A stretch of DNA of 64,000 nt, taken from NCBI RefSeq assembly GCF_021869535.1, contig NW_026262701.1, positions 46,317,278 to 46,381,277 on the forward strand, written 5' to 3'. Made by a program: the position numbers and the translations under genes. This document shows positions 21,982 through 33,288 of the stretch, piece by piece. Position 1 is the stretch's first letter, and every line of letters starts with the position of its first letter. This DNA is from Mytilus californianus. Lineage: Eukaryota; Mollusca; Bivalvia; Mytilida; Mytilidae. The notes beneath the pieces were generated by a model. That model did not search any database. It was not told where the DNA came from and saw only the letters and a list, made by a program, of their open reading frames with translations.

Positions 21982-22539
21982 AAAAATAAAGTGTAACAAA
22001 AGAACCTAGCATCATATTGCTAGTAGCGCCAGTAGCATTGTTTGGTGAATTTGTGCTTTTTTTTTTTAGTTTGGCTAATGGACAAAAAATGTTTGGTTCA
22101 AATCTAAATAAAATGCTTTTATCTCCCTATTACTTACATTGTACATAGAATGGATACTTCTTTGACAATTCCTTGTACATGAGAGTTGTCTGTCAAATCT
22201 TTATTTCACAAAGAATGAATTGCATAACAATGAACTGAGCTCAAAGCAAAGCACTTTAATAATACACTTAGACAATGAGCTCAATCCAGTGATATAATTT
22301 GTACTACAGGTCCTTCATGAACATCCTACTGATCAAAACCATATCTCACAAACATGCCATACTACATGGTTGGATCAGAAGTCCTGAAAAAGACATGAAC
22401 TTTAATTTTATTAACATATTTTAAGTATATACACTGGTTAAAACTTTCACAAATTTGTGGAAAAATTATTCAGTATCTAGCAACTATCAATCGCTTCATG
22501 CACAAATTGATATAGGTTGAGTACCCCTGTGTCAGAAAT
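21982..22539. other. Non-coding stretch, nothing recognised
   Basis: No gene is seen; it contains a run of T near 22058. Confidence 0.4.
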
Positions 22540-22589
22540 AAGAACATACCTCCACCTAATTTTAGTCAGAAACGTAAAATCTAAAATTC

Positions 22590-22970
22590 ATAAAAAACGA
22601 AAGGGAGCTCATGTCAATAGATATAAACATTTCACCAAAATTTTATGCAAATTAGTTAAAGCGGTTTTGAGTTAATGTCCGACATGTTGACGACGGACAG
22701 ACAGACGGACAACGGTATACCATAGTACATCCCGTACACGGGCGTATAAAAATGACAGGGTGTTATACCACACCAAAACCTTCTGAAGGAAACACTAAGT
22801 TGGCAAACAAATTTTTTTTTTTTTTCATTGACAACCCTGTATAACCTTGCAGCAGTATCGAGTCTACATGCATTACCTTGTATATTTCATGTACATTGAA
22901 CTTAAAAATATGTGGTCATTGTCAAAGTTAGTTATGTCAGTTATAATTTACATATTTACTGAAACATGCC
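22590..22970. repeat. Dispersed repeat R5, copy 1
   Basis: Contains 'aaagggagctcatgtcaata', 'gacagacagacggacaacgg', 'gtacacgggcgtataaaa' and then 'ccttctgaaggaaacactaa'. It is matched by 23480-24110, with weaker module copies at 23065-23160 and 23245-23410. The second half (22750-22970) supplies the uninterrupted form of the sequence that is split at 23671. Confidence 0.75.
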
Positions 22971-23059
22971 AGAGAAGTGCAAGTACAAACTTTTGAATTT
23001 GATCTGCAAACTGGGAAAGCCATCCTTTTATATGAATAAAATTCCACAATTTATTAAAT

Positions 23060-24110
23060 TGAAAGGGAGCTTGCATCAATAGATATATATAAATAATTAA
23101 CCAAAGTTTCATGACAAATGACAACTGCTTAAAGCATTTTCGAGTTAATGTCCAAAAACATGGAAATCCCCCTTTTTGAATGAATAAAACCCCTTACATT
23201 GTAATTAACTGGATAATGTAAATTCTAAAATTCCAAAACAATCTAAAGGGAGCTCACATCAATACATGAATATAATCCCATATAACTCTGAAACGGGAAA
23301 CCTAAAATTTATAAAATAATCAATTCACAACAGTTTCATGCAAATTGGTGTAAGCATTGAAGAGTTAGTGAACAAAGCATTTTTAGAGTTAATGGGCATT
23401 AACATGAAAATCCCCCTTTTTTAATGAATAAAACCTCACATTTTGAAAATGTATATTATAAAATTCCTAAAAATCTAAAAGGGAGCTCACGTCAGTAGAT
23501 ATAATATTTCACCAGAGTTTCATGCAAATTGGTGAAAATATTACTGAGTTAGTGAACAACATGCAAGAAACAGACAGACGGACAAAGGCATACCATAATA
23601 TTTCTCATGAACAGGCGTATGAAAACTGCAGGGTACCATTCCAGGCCAACACCCTCTGAAGGAAACACTATAAGGGAGCTTCCTTTCCATTTTTATGGGG
23701 GGAAAAGTGCAGGGGTGGTGGGGGGGTGGGGGGGGGGGGGGGGGCAGCTTGGAATAAAATTTTGTCCTGCATTTTTTTTTTTAGTTCAAGATGTAATCTG
23801 TCCTGCCTTTTTATTTTTCACTCTTTTTTGTCCTGCCTTTTTATCTATTAGTTTATCCCGACTTGTTTTTACAAAAATTGTCATCCTGCCTTTTTTTTCA
23901 TATTGTCTCATCCTGCCTTTTTTCAAATTTCATCCTAGACCCCCCCCCCCCCCTAAGTTAGCAAAAAAATTATTTCATATTTACATTGACAAACCTGTAT
24001 AACCTTGAAGCAGTATCAAGTTCATGTATTATCCCGCATATTATTACATGTACATTGAACTAAAACAAATTGTGGTCATCGTCGAAATTATAATTTACAG
24101 TTTACTTTTC
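23060..24110. repeat. Repeat R5, tandem modules and second full copy with an insertion
   Basis: The 'agggagctcac' modules recur here about three times, separated by 'aaatccccctttttgaatga'. The segment from 23480 repeats the arrangement of copy 1 through 'ccctctgaaggaaacacta', then is interrupted at 23671-23955 and resumes as 'gttagcaaaaaaattatttc'. Confidence 0.7.
23672..23954. mobile_element. Insertion with G-run and C-run ends and a 'tcctgcctttt' core
   Basis: About 283 bases interrupt repeat R5 relative to the uninterrupted copy near 22790. The insert has a long G run at 23717-23744 and a C run at 23940-23953. Its core has four to five degenerate copies of 'gtcctgcctttttat'. The plus-strand frame through it (CPAFFFL...CPAFLFF...CPAFL) is a product of the repetition and not evidence of a gene. 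Confidence 0.65.
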
Positions 24111-24411
24111 CAATGCTTTCAATTTGAAATCAGGGCATTTTTGTCATTGGAATTGAGTTTTGTAGTCGGAGATTACTCTAACCTCCAACGACTGTTTTAC
24201 GACATCAGCTAGGGCAGTGGGACTTCAGCTGGTCCCATATCAGATAGATGATATCTGCCCGTCCAAAGTGGATGTGCGGCTTCGTTGCTTCTGGAGGCGA
24301 CTGGATCCATATAAATCAAGCTCTTATTTATTCATTTTTCTCTTAAGTAAGTTTGATCAACCTGCCACCCGTTATCTTCTCATATTTGGACAGTTTTCAC
24401 ATTGACCCATC

Positions 24412-24538
24412 CAGTGGCGGATCCAGAAATTTTCATAAGAGGGGGCCCGCTCCAGTCATGCTTCAGTGATTCCCTATATAATCAACCAAATTTTTCCCAC
24501 AAAAGTGGGGGCCCGGGCCCCCCTTAAATCCGCCTCTG
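24412..24538. mobile_element. 127-bp MITE, CAGTGGCGG ends, 5-bp target duplication CCATC
   Basis: Ends CAGTGGCGGAT and ATCCGCCTCTG are imperfect inverted repeats (one mismatch in 11). The element is bracketed by CCATC at 24407-24411 and 24539-24543. The unoccupied counterpart reads 'gacacatcaatac' at about 25060. The GGGGCCC-rich interior has no coding frame. Confidence 0.9.
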
Positions 24539-24559
24539 CCATCAATACGGACATTTTAG

Positions 24560-24865
24560 AGGGTATGAATGCCCTTTACCGTCAGTCGTCTAACGGTCAT
24601 TTTCGGCTAACGTTAGCGTCAAATATGTTAACATTTTACCGTGATTCGTCAACATATCCTTATCGTGATTCGTCAGAGGTCTCAAATAATTATCGTTACC
24701 GTTATTTTTGGCAAAATATTAACGTGATACGTCAAAATCTGTCGATTCTTTTATCGTCTTGAAGAAAGTCTTCATTTCATCGTCAAGCACCAAAAATTAC
24801 CGTAAACGTCATTTGGCAAGATTTTTTACCGTTATTCGTCATGAAGGTACCCCCATTACCACCCT
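24560..24865. mobile_element. 306-bp MITE with CGTCA motifs, 8-bp target duplication
   Basis: The left edge AGGGTATGAATG and the right edge, whose reverse complement is AGGGTGGTAATG, form imperfect inverted ends. CATTTTAG (24552-24559) and CATTTTAA (24866-24873) are the target duplications. The interior has repeated 'accgt' and 'attcgtca' motifs and no coding capacity. An 8-bp duplication suggests mobilisation by an hAT-type transposase, which is inference. Confidence 0.85.
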
Positions 24866-25195
24866 CATTTTAACTTTCACTTTATAAGAATGTCACATGA
24901 CCAACATTATGGGAACTGATTTATGCAAATGACCCTTATTCAATAGGAAAACATAATCTTTATAAATCGAGCCTCAATTAGTTCATTTTTCTCTTCATTT
25001 AAGTAAGTTGAATCGACCTGCCACCCGCTGTTTTCTCATATTTGGACAGTTTTCACATTGACACATCAATACTGGCATTTTTACTTTAACTTTAAAAGAT
25101 TGTGACATGACCAACAGAAAAAGTAATTTACAATGCATTATGAGAGCTGATTTATGAAAATGACCCTTATTCAATAGGAAAACATAATCTAACAC

Positions 25196-26359
25196 CTCGT
25201 TCATTTATGATGCAAATAAGCTGAATGGCTGAGTGTGTTCAATTTGAAAATAAAGAGTTAAAATGCCGGAATCGCAAAAACAGATGTTGGAAATCAGAGT
25301 AATCTCGGACTATGAGTATGAGTTTAAGGCAATTTGTAGGGGAGAGGGTTCAAGGGAAGCAAATGCTCTTTAAATTATGCATGTTTCAAAAATTAGGGAA
25401 AAATTACACAGAGAGTTGAGTCATTTTTTTCAGACTTAATTTAAATAATGACTAATGTAGACTTACCTTCTAATTCTATAAAAAAATTCACAACTACTGA
25501 ACAGGAACAATCATGCCTTCATGGTACTTTTTTGTCTATGAAACTACACTACGACATCTGATCTGCAAAACCTACAAACAGACACAGAAATATCATCAAA
25601 TAGTGAAATATAAGATTGATTGCACCTTGTATGGAAAGTTCCGACACGTGTTACATGGGGAGCCCGTTTGTTTACAAATAATAATGTCACGTGATCACGC
25701 ACCGTCACAAATTTTTATCCTCCACCATTCTTATTACATAATATTACTGTACTTGCACAATTCACAAATGCATAACCCATTTATCTTGCGGACATGCAAT
25801 GGGAATGTGCACGGTTATCAAAAACTTCAAAAATATTGCATGTACAGTTAATGAAGAAGTTATTTCATCAAATAGATAAGATTTTCACTCATGACACAAA
25901 TTGACTGGGTGTCATCGCCATCGGGGATAATTAATAAATGGGATTAAATTGACCGCCAAGAAGGTGTAGAGAACCACCTCTGGAGAACCTTAACATTAAT
26001 AAGTAATACTCACCAAAATTTCTCTATAATTAACGCTATTTTCTGTTGGAAAATTTGAGAAAGATGCTGATAAACTTATTTGGTGACACAGATTATTTTC
26101 TTGTTATGGCGCGAAATATATTCTTACTCTTAATGCTTGACGTAACAAAATTTGTATAGAATTATATTTTACTAAAGCTCAGCGTAAATATGCAGAAGCA
26201 TGACAATACATTAATGATAAAATGTGTAAATATTTCTGTAAAAGAATATAATTTTACTTTACCAGTATACTTCACTTAGAATTACATTTGAGCGCAAACA
26301 AATCTCTATGTAAATCGGCTGAATTCCGGGGTCGAAGTTCAACATATCAACGGAAATTT
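25196..26359. other. Non-coding stretch with one unremarkable open frame
   Basis: A 112-codon plus-strand frame (25513-25851) has no recognisable domain and biased AT-driven composition. The 'gtcacgtgatcacgc' at about 25686 is a CACGTG E-box. No transcript model can be supported. Confidence 0.4.
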
Positions 26360-26850
26360 TTGCGTGTGCTTGCGTTGCTTTAGATCAAGGCCACAGCTTT
26401 TCAACCAATCGGGGAATGTTTACTTGGGGCATACATCTATTTTTACTGCAGGTTTCGACATGTTTAAATCGGGATTATAGAAAAATGGAATGTTGTTGGT
26501 AGATACAAAACAGAAAATGATGAACACTTTTAGCAAAAGATAAATTGGATCGGGGGTCTGTGAATTCACATTAACTGTACAACTCTCCTTACTCTTGGGA
26601 AGCGTGTGCTTTACATCGAGGCTTGCGTTGCTTTACATTGACGCCACAGTAGTTCAACCAATCGGGGAATGTTTATTTGGGGCATACATCTATTTTTACT
26701 GCCGGTTTTGGCATATTTTAATCGAAATTAGAGAAAAATGGAATGATGTTAGGAGATATAAAACAGAAAATGATAAATATTTTTAGCAAAAGATGAATTG
26801 GATCGGGGTTCTGTGTATTCACATTATTTGTACAACTCTCCTTACTGATG
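26360..26850. repeat. Tandem duplication, 2 x about 253 bp
   Basis: 'gcttgcgttgcttta' at 26368 and 26621 marks two adjacent copies that also share 'caaccaatcggggaatgttt', 'ggggcatacatctattttta' and 'gtacaactctccttact'. Confidence 0.9.
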
Positions 26851-27870
26851 GCAAAAAAATGGAATTTCCGTGACCTAAATGGTTCGCGAAAATTAATATT
26901 TTTATATATATATAGTAAATATATTGAAAAGTATAATAGATAATTTAAAAGGTAAAAATGATCAGCAGGACAAGATCTACAAATATGTCAGCATGCAAGA
27001 AATTGTTACTATGTTTATAGAGTTCATGCCATTAAATGATAAAAAAAAGTGGCCATTGTTGAAGATGTGGGTGAGCGCCACAGGCTCTTCAGAGCCTCTG
27101 GTCATTTTAGCAACCCATCATTCTCTATTAGTTTTTTTTTTATCCCTTTATCCTCTATTCTATCTTTTGTTCGTAATGATTATTCTCTATTTTCCCCTTA
27201 AATTCCTAATTCAGATAGAAAAGGAGCTGTTGGTGGTCAATGAGATAGCAACTGAACAACACATAAACCAAAACATATATTGAGGTCAGAATATGGTCAT
27301 CAACAATATATACCATATTGCCCTACTGGAATGGTACTTCCCGTCGCTTTTTATAATATTAATTCGCCATGGCGTTATCAGTTTGTATATTCCTTTAGTA
27401 TCGTCTACCTGTCTTTCCCCCATACAATAAGATCTTACCTATCTGCGGTATTAAACTAAAACTGCAACAATGCAGTTAAATTAAAATTTTCCAAAAAATT
27501 TAAAGTGGTGTGCAATCGTTAGCTCGGTATCAAATGAACAAAACATATATCATCATGGTCATATTGTCGTTGAAAAATAAATATGTACAGTCAAAACAAA
27601 ATATTTGATTATGACAAGTAACATGTCGTCCTCTGAATACACAGAAACAAAGACGAACAATTACTACACAGATATGCAATCTCCAATCCACTATACATCA
27701 TGCACTGTGTTACACTATACTACAGGAAAAATTAAAAACCAGTTTAAAAAAAAAACAATAATGCTTCCTTCACTCCATAAAATGGTACGACACACTACAA
27801 ATTTATTGTTTTTGGATATAATTCGGCATTTTTTGTTTAATAAGAGCACGGAAATAAAACATACTACAAC
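26851..27870. repeat. Mosaic of dispersed repeat pieces
   Basis: Pieces of the 'acaagatctacaaata' module (26965), a segment 'gagctgttggtggtcaatga' with following 'aactgaacaacacataaacc' (27225-27270) and an R3 tail (27365-27425) follow one another. No gene is supported. Confidence 0.45.
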
Positions 27871-28650
27871 GAGTTTCTCATTGACAACACATTTGTCGAA
27901 TTTAGAGGTAAAATTTTACAGCAGGTTGTCGACGTTCCTTCGGGAACTAACTGTGCACCTCTCCTGGCCTACCTTTTCATATTTTCCTATGTGTTTCTTC
28001 AGACACTTGTAAAACAAGATCAAAGAAGCTCAATCATTTTAATTCACAAACATGTATATTGATGATATTTTTTCCATTAACAATCCAAACTTTTCTGACA
28101 GGGTCCAATTATTATATCCTCCAGAACTCCGTCTCATTTCTAGACAAATACTTCGAATTTGACTACAGCGGTCATCTTAGTACCAGAGTCTATGACAAAG
28201 ATGATTATAATATTGAAATTATAAACTTTCCTAACCTTTGAAGCAATACATCAACTTCACCCGCGTATAGATTATACATTTCTCAACTCATACGATATTC
28301 AAGAGCTTGCAGCTTCTACTCAGACTTTGTAAAAACGGTGTCTGATAAAAAAAAGTAAATAGGCCAGGATTATGTCGAAGAACTTTTTGTCTTTTTTCTA
28401 AAAAAAATCAACGGAAAATACAAAGACCTAATTGACCTCTCGTATGACAGTATGATGCAGGCCCACTCTTCCTCGTTCACCAAAATTCATCTCTGTGCTT
28501 GTCTTGCAAGAGATGATTATTGTTTACCCAAACGGTACCACCTGAATATCCCCCTTTGATAAATATTCAGTGTCTACGTCACAAATAATATAAGATGGTC
28601 TTGAGTTATAGATTCTATAGCTAGTTGTTGAAGTTCTTTTCTGTATCTTT
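27871..28650 (+). pseudogene. Reverse-transcriptase fossil with YIDD box, copy 1
   Basis: Frame one from 27871 reads FLIDNTFVEFRGKILQQVVD, then VPSGTNCAPLLAYLFIFSYV, the segment before the polymerase active site. After a one-base frame change the active-site box YIDDIFSINNPNFSDRV follows at 28055. Further frame changes lead to a C-terminal part (28120-28430) matching the copy at 59450-59760. Stops and shifts make it inactive. A 120-bp insertion lies at 28436-28555. The family is a retroelement reverse transcriptase common in invertebrates; I cannot place it in a named clade. Confidence 0.75.
28436..28555. mobile_element. 120-bp insertion in the RT fossil, TTGA duplication
   Basis: The related copy at 59720-59745 reads through '...cttgttgataaatattcc', whereas here 120 bases separate 'ctaattga' from 'ttgataaatattc'. 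TTGA occurs on both sides (28432-28435, 28556-28559), so this is an insertion with a 4-bp duplication. There are no recognisable inverted ends. Confidence 0.65.
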
Positions 28651-28734
28651 TTATTTTCTTTACTTTTCCCCTTCATTTGTCTTTGTGAAATTAAGTTTTT
28701 TTCCTTTTAATCGTATGATTCTTGACATGACCCG

Positions 28735-28870
28735 GTATTAGTTCATCCTGCTATCGGGATTTTGACTTTAGGCGCTCCTGATGCAGATGGGTCCAGAGGT
28801 GCGATTTGAACGCAAGAGGTTTTTACATTGTTGTTTTCATTTTCCTTACCCTTGTTTAGATATTTTACTT
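28735..28870 (+). repeat. Dispersed repeat R6, copy 1
   Basis: 'catcctgctatcgggatttt', 'gggtccagaggtgcgatttg' and 'acgcaagaggtttttacatt' match 41760-41890 in the same orientation. Confidence 0.8.
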
Positions 28871-29214
28871 AACCTGTACGTTATCGGGAAAGCGTATACT
28901 AGTACGGCATTGTGTTTTTAATTAATTATAAAAGTATGTAACTATATGTACTATCAACTACAAACACTTTTTTATTGGTGTCTTTGTCAGATTTACAGTC
29001 AACTGAAAATTCTTTTTTTTGCGTCTTTGTCACATTTGTTTGTTTTAAAAAAATTTAGTCAGTTGTGTTGTATGTCTATCATTTATACTTACACAGTTTG
29101 GGCTGCCAAATCCCGATTATTATCACATTATCCAATTGTGTCTGTTTGGGTTGCTCTTTTAACTATCAACCTAAAAGAATCATGTCATAACCTCCTCAAG
29201 TAGGCCCACATACA

Positions 29215-29705
29215 TGGTCAGTTTCAGGGAATATAAAATCTCAATTACCCAAATCAGAGACATGCACATCCAAGTTAGCTTCAGAAACTGGACTTCAGTC
29301 GATTTCAGAGACACTGTCATCTTATTTAGATGCATGACCTTTTACATCATCTTGAAAGTAAAAACCCCACAACATTTTACATCATTTTGAAAGTAAATAC
29401 CCCACAACAATACTCCAAAACACTTTCTGATTCAACATCAAAACCCCAATATTATACATCTTCAAAGATTGGGCCTCACGCAGTTTCAGAGACACGTGTC
29501 CTTATTTAGTCACAGAGTCACGGGGTAGTCAATCAGCTTCAGAGAATATGCCGTCTCAACCATCTTCATGAGAGTCAGCTTGTGATAATTGAACTAGGTC
29601 ATTCGCAGAAACACAACCTGCAATGGCTACTTTAGATTTTGATAAATGGATCAACAGAAATGTAAATGCCTTTTACTTTTGGCTTACTCCATTCAGAGCA
29701 TAGAT
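29215..29705 (+). other. Possible decayed coding sequence, family unknown
   Basis: Short plus-strand frames with a biased Ser/Thr/Gln composition follow one another: around 29213-29340 (WSVSGNIKSQLPKSETC, then SETGLQSISETLSSYLDA), around 29505-29570 (TESRGSQSASENMPSQPSS) and around 29600-29703 (ETQPAMATLDFDKWINRNVN). They are separated by stops and an internal 36-bp tandem duplication ('ttttacatcatcttgaaagt', twice near 29341-29410). This could be a decayed transposon or gene coding region; chance cannot be excluded. Confidence 0.25.
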
Positions 29706-31459
29706 TTAGCCTCTATCATTATTTTCTGTTTGCTATTCTGGTAAGAATATATACATATTCATTTTTGACTTACCTATTCCTATTCAAATAGACATTTCGT
29801 AAATGGATGGGTCAGGTTTTTTTCTAAGGTGACACCTATTTTCTGTTTACTCATTTGACAGTAACAGTCATCATAATATTCAAATATATATTCAAAGCGA
29901 GCGACCTCTGGAATAATTTGAGGGTGAATAACGCAAGTAGACACTTTAGTCAAAGAACACAAATTAACGAAATAGACATGTATTGCACCAGTGAATGTCC
30001 TGACGTCGATTGCTAGCAGAAGTTTATTTAATGCGCAAATTTGAATTGAGTGCTCAGATGACTAAACACATGTTCTTTTTTCTTATTTTAGCATATACCA
30101 TCTCAGTGTAATTATGAGGTTTCCTGATGATAAAAAGATGTCTTATGAAAAGAATCTATTATTTCATGGATTGTATTAAACCATGAATAAGACATGTTAC
30201 TTTCCTAAGATTTCATATAACAGGTGAAGTGATTGAAGAACTTGGTAGTACAAATGATTTTCAACATTTCAATCCAGTAGAAATTTTTAGCTGAAGGCGG
30301 GGTATCTGTGATCACTAAATCTAATTCAAGTTTTAAACTGTAAAGCTCATATAGGTCTTTTAATGAGAATTTTGACGAGGACAGAGAGAGAGACTGTTAA
30401 CAAACAAAATGTATGGTAAAGGGTGTAGACGCAATATGTGCATTAAAACAGTTCTCCTACATTTGCTAAAATTGACAGAATTTGTAAGTATAGTTAACGT
30501 AATAATACTTGAATTGCATCATCTTTACTACTTACAACATATATTAAATACTGCTGAAATGCATGAGCTACAACCACGCTTCTTTAAAAAGAAAGCGGAT
30601 TTGCTTCCCACGCTTAACAATTCATAAATAGAAGAACTATTTAAAATTAATGAGTCTGCATAACATCCACATATATTAGCTTTTTGTTTCTTTTGATGTA
30701 TTTCCATATTTGACAACCACATAAGGTCGTAAAGATAAAACTTAAAAGTACCTTCGGTATGATTTAAAAACATAAATCTCGAACATAACATTTCTAATAA
30801 GTTTGTCAAATTTTTTCTCTTTTTTTTTTCTTTAAATAAATATTATCATCATGTACTTTAAGACATGTTTATAAAGGCACGAAAAATTTATTGACAAGTC
30901 AAGTTGTATGAATGTGGTATTCATCAAGGGTATTGACTTGTGTTGTTGAATTGAAATCTCATTTACGTTTATCTAAACCTTAGTATTGTTGAAAATCAAA
31001 TACATTTAATTCATTCAGTAGAACCTAATATAAAATACTTTCAAATTTCAAAATTTACGATTTCATATGTGAAGATATTTAATAGAAATTGTTTATTTAA
31101 TTTAAAAAAAAATTATACAATTAAAGATAGTTCTTATCTCGTCGTTGTTATATGAATGATATATTTTCGCTTTTAATTTAAAGTTCTTTATATTATATAG
31201 TTCTGCGAAATAAAGGTTGCATTTCCTTCCGGAAACGTCTGTTTTAGTCGGTTTTTAAATTGGACGGTGAACTTAATCCCTTGTGGAATTTTTGCTTTCA
31301 AATGTTTTATTTTTTTATTCTATCGCAATTTTTCGAAAACATATTAAAGAATTCATAAAAAATGCTCGAGTTTGATAATTAAGTCAAAATAAAAGAAGGA
31401 AAAAAGAAAAATAAATCAAAAGGATATCATTTAACGAAACGCCTTTGTAATTTACATAA
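29706..31459. other. Long AT-rich stretch, no gene seen
   Basis: Several 60-93 codon frames exist, but none has recognisable motifs or splice context. Some of 31000-31460 may continue block A4. Confidence 0.4.
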
Positions 31460-31700
31460 CATAAGACTTTTTATCATTAATCAAGAACGCCAACCATATA
31501 TCGCTGATTTGACATACCCTTTAATTAATCTGTCATATAATATTTACATTTATATTTAACATAAAAGAAATCTTCGTTAAATACAAATGACTATTTGGTT
31601 GTAAAATATCAAATAACTTCAAATCACATATTTATTTACTTATAATTATTAAATACCATTTACATGAAGTGTTAGCAGAAGCGCTACACATTTTCATCCA
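31460..31700. repeat. Duplicated non-coding block, copy A4
   Basis: 'atcgctgatttgacataccc' with the following AT-rich segment is the diverged fourth copy of the stretch at 2340-2420, 7230-7300 and 16600-16680. Confidence 0.65.
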
Positions 31701-31994
31701 AAATGTTTATGAACAGATATTTAGTCTAAAAATAAAACTTTACGAAAAAACAGATGATTTCAGCTACCAAATCGTGATCTTTTCATTTCTATGAAGCAAC
31801 ATTCCAGCAGTGCCTGCATATGGAGTATATATCTCTCATTTAATGAAATTATCATGAAAATTACCAAAATATGCATGCTATTAGATACAAAAGGAATAAA
31901 AGAGATTTGGGATAAACATCAAAAATAAATCCTGTAATTGAAATAAAAAATACAAGCAATACAAAACCACAACAAAAACGTGTTCCACATAACT

Positions 31995-32890
31995 GATTGA
32001 TTTTCAAAAAACAATGACGAGTCAAATGAAAAAATACTTTCAGTACATTCAGTACATACTAAACGTTTTTGCTAAATACCCTTTCATTAATAAATGTTAT
32101 CATAAACGCGTCATTGATTTCCTAAATTAACTAGATCACCAAGAATTGTAGTTGTGTCTATTTAAGTGAAAACAGTCTGTTGGTATCACAAATATGGGAC
32201 GGGACGTTTTATTTTCACACGAAATGTAATTTTATAATATCGGTTGTAGTGTTTTTGTAATCAACTATTATCAGGCTTGCTACAGACCAACTACACATAA
32301 AGCAGAAACACGGTTGCATCAGTTCATTTCTTGTTTCAAACTTTAACCAAAGAATCACCAGTAGTTTTAAGTAGTTTCACTTTTATTATTAAAATCATTT
32401 GAGAACTTATCAAGATATGTCCTGTGCTTGTACCGCCTGAATTTTGTAGGTAACTTTTGTTCAAACTATTTTAACCGTATCGCACGTTTCCTTCCTCATG
32501 TTACCCGTATGTATTAATAAATGAAAATGAAAACCTAAAGCAGTATACTGCACATGTTGTGTCAAAAATTATAGATTTAAAACAGAATAAGCAGAATAAA
32601 ATTAGTGGCTGGTTTAAACAGTACGATAGTGTAAATAAACATTGTAAAAAGCTGTGATCAAACAATTATTAATAGAATAAATTTTAAGGTGTGCCAAACC
32701 ACTTTTTACGCACATATTTATTTGTGTGTACAGTTATTACAGTTTGGTCTAAAAACAAATACAGAGGGATCATAAGTATTATAGGTGGGTGAGATTAGAA
32801 AATTTAAAATTGCAAAGTGTTTAAAAGTGGTAAAAATTTTCGTGTTTGTTTAAAATTGAATAGTTTAAGTTAAATGTTAACCAAAATAGA
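31995..32890. repeat. Duplicated non-coding block, copy B2
   Basis: Aligns with 4150-5215 across most of its length. Copies A4 and B2 keep the same order as A1 and B1. Confidence 0.75.
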
Positions 32891-33034
32891 AGATTACTAT
32901 ATCATTCTTTCCTTTCAAATGTCTTGCAACAGCTCATACTCCACAATGTTTTGAAGACTAAAGGACAAGGTTTGGATGCCAAAAATGTTTTAATTAATGC
33001 ATTATTACCGTGGAGAAATATATAAATCTATAGA

Positions 33035-33250
33035 AGGTTATTACTACCACTGGGTCGATACCTCTGCTGGAGGACTGTTATCCCTGGAGGTATCTCCAGC
33101 CCAGAAGCCAGTGCTTCGTTACATGCAAACCTCTGAATACCTGCCCGGCTTTGGCTGTAGTTTTTTTATCCTTTTTTTGTTTTATCAGCTCTTTATTTTT
33201 TAATATGTTTTTCATATCAAATATTTTGGCGTTTCTCTGTCGTGTACATA
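33035..33250 (+). repeat. Dispersed repeat R4, best copy
   Basis: 'actaccactgggtcgatacc' followed by 'tctgctggaggactgttatc', 'gtatctccagcccagaagcc' and 'tacctgcccggctttggctg'. Diverged parts are at 15085-15330, 35445-35520 and 44850-44960. I recall this as a frequent family in mussel DNA; that is memory, not a search result. Confidence 0.75.
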
Positions 33251-33288
33251 TTGAAAGATAATATTCGACAAAAGACTTATCCTGTTTA

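Larger units (their letters stand above)
24309..25195. repeat. Tandem duplicate of about 240 bp, first copy split by two MITEs
   Basis: Unit 1 (24309-24411, 24544-24551 and 24874-24960, ignoring inserts) and unit 2 (24955-25195) share 'cgacctgccacccg', 'catatttggacagttttcac', 'gtgacatgaccaaca' and 'atgacccttattcaatagga'. Unit 2 is uninterrupted and so preserves both empty insertion sites. Confidence 0.9.

Noticed and set aside
23607-24002. 131-codon frame with glycine and proline runs as a structural protein
   Set aside because: The runs are translated G and C homopolymers of an insertion, and the repeated CPAF motif comes from the 'tcctgcctttt' repeat.
26924-27283. 119-codon plus-strand frame as a membrane protein
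   Set aside because: It is assembled from several dispersed repeat pieces, and the hydrophobic part translates a T-rich tract.
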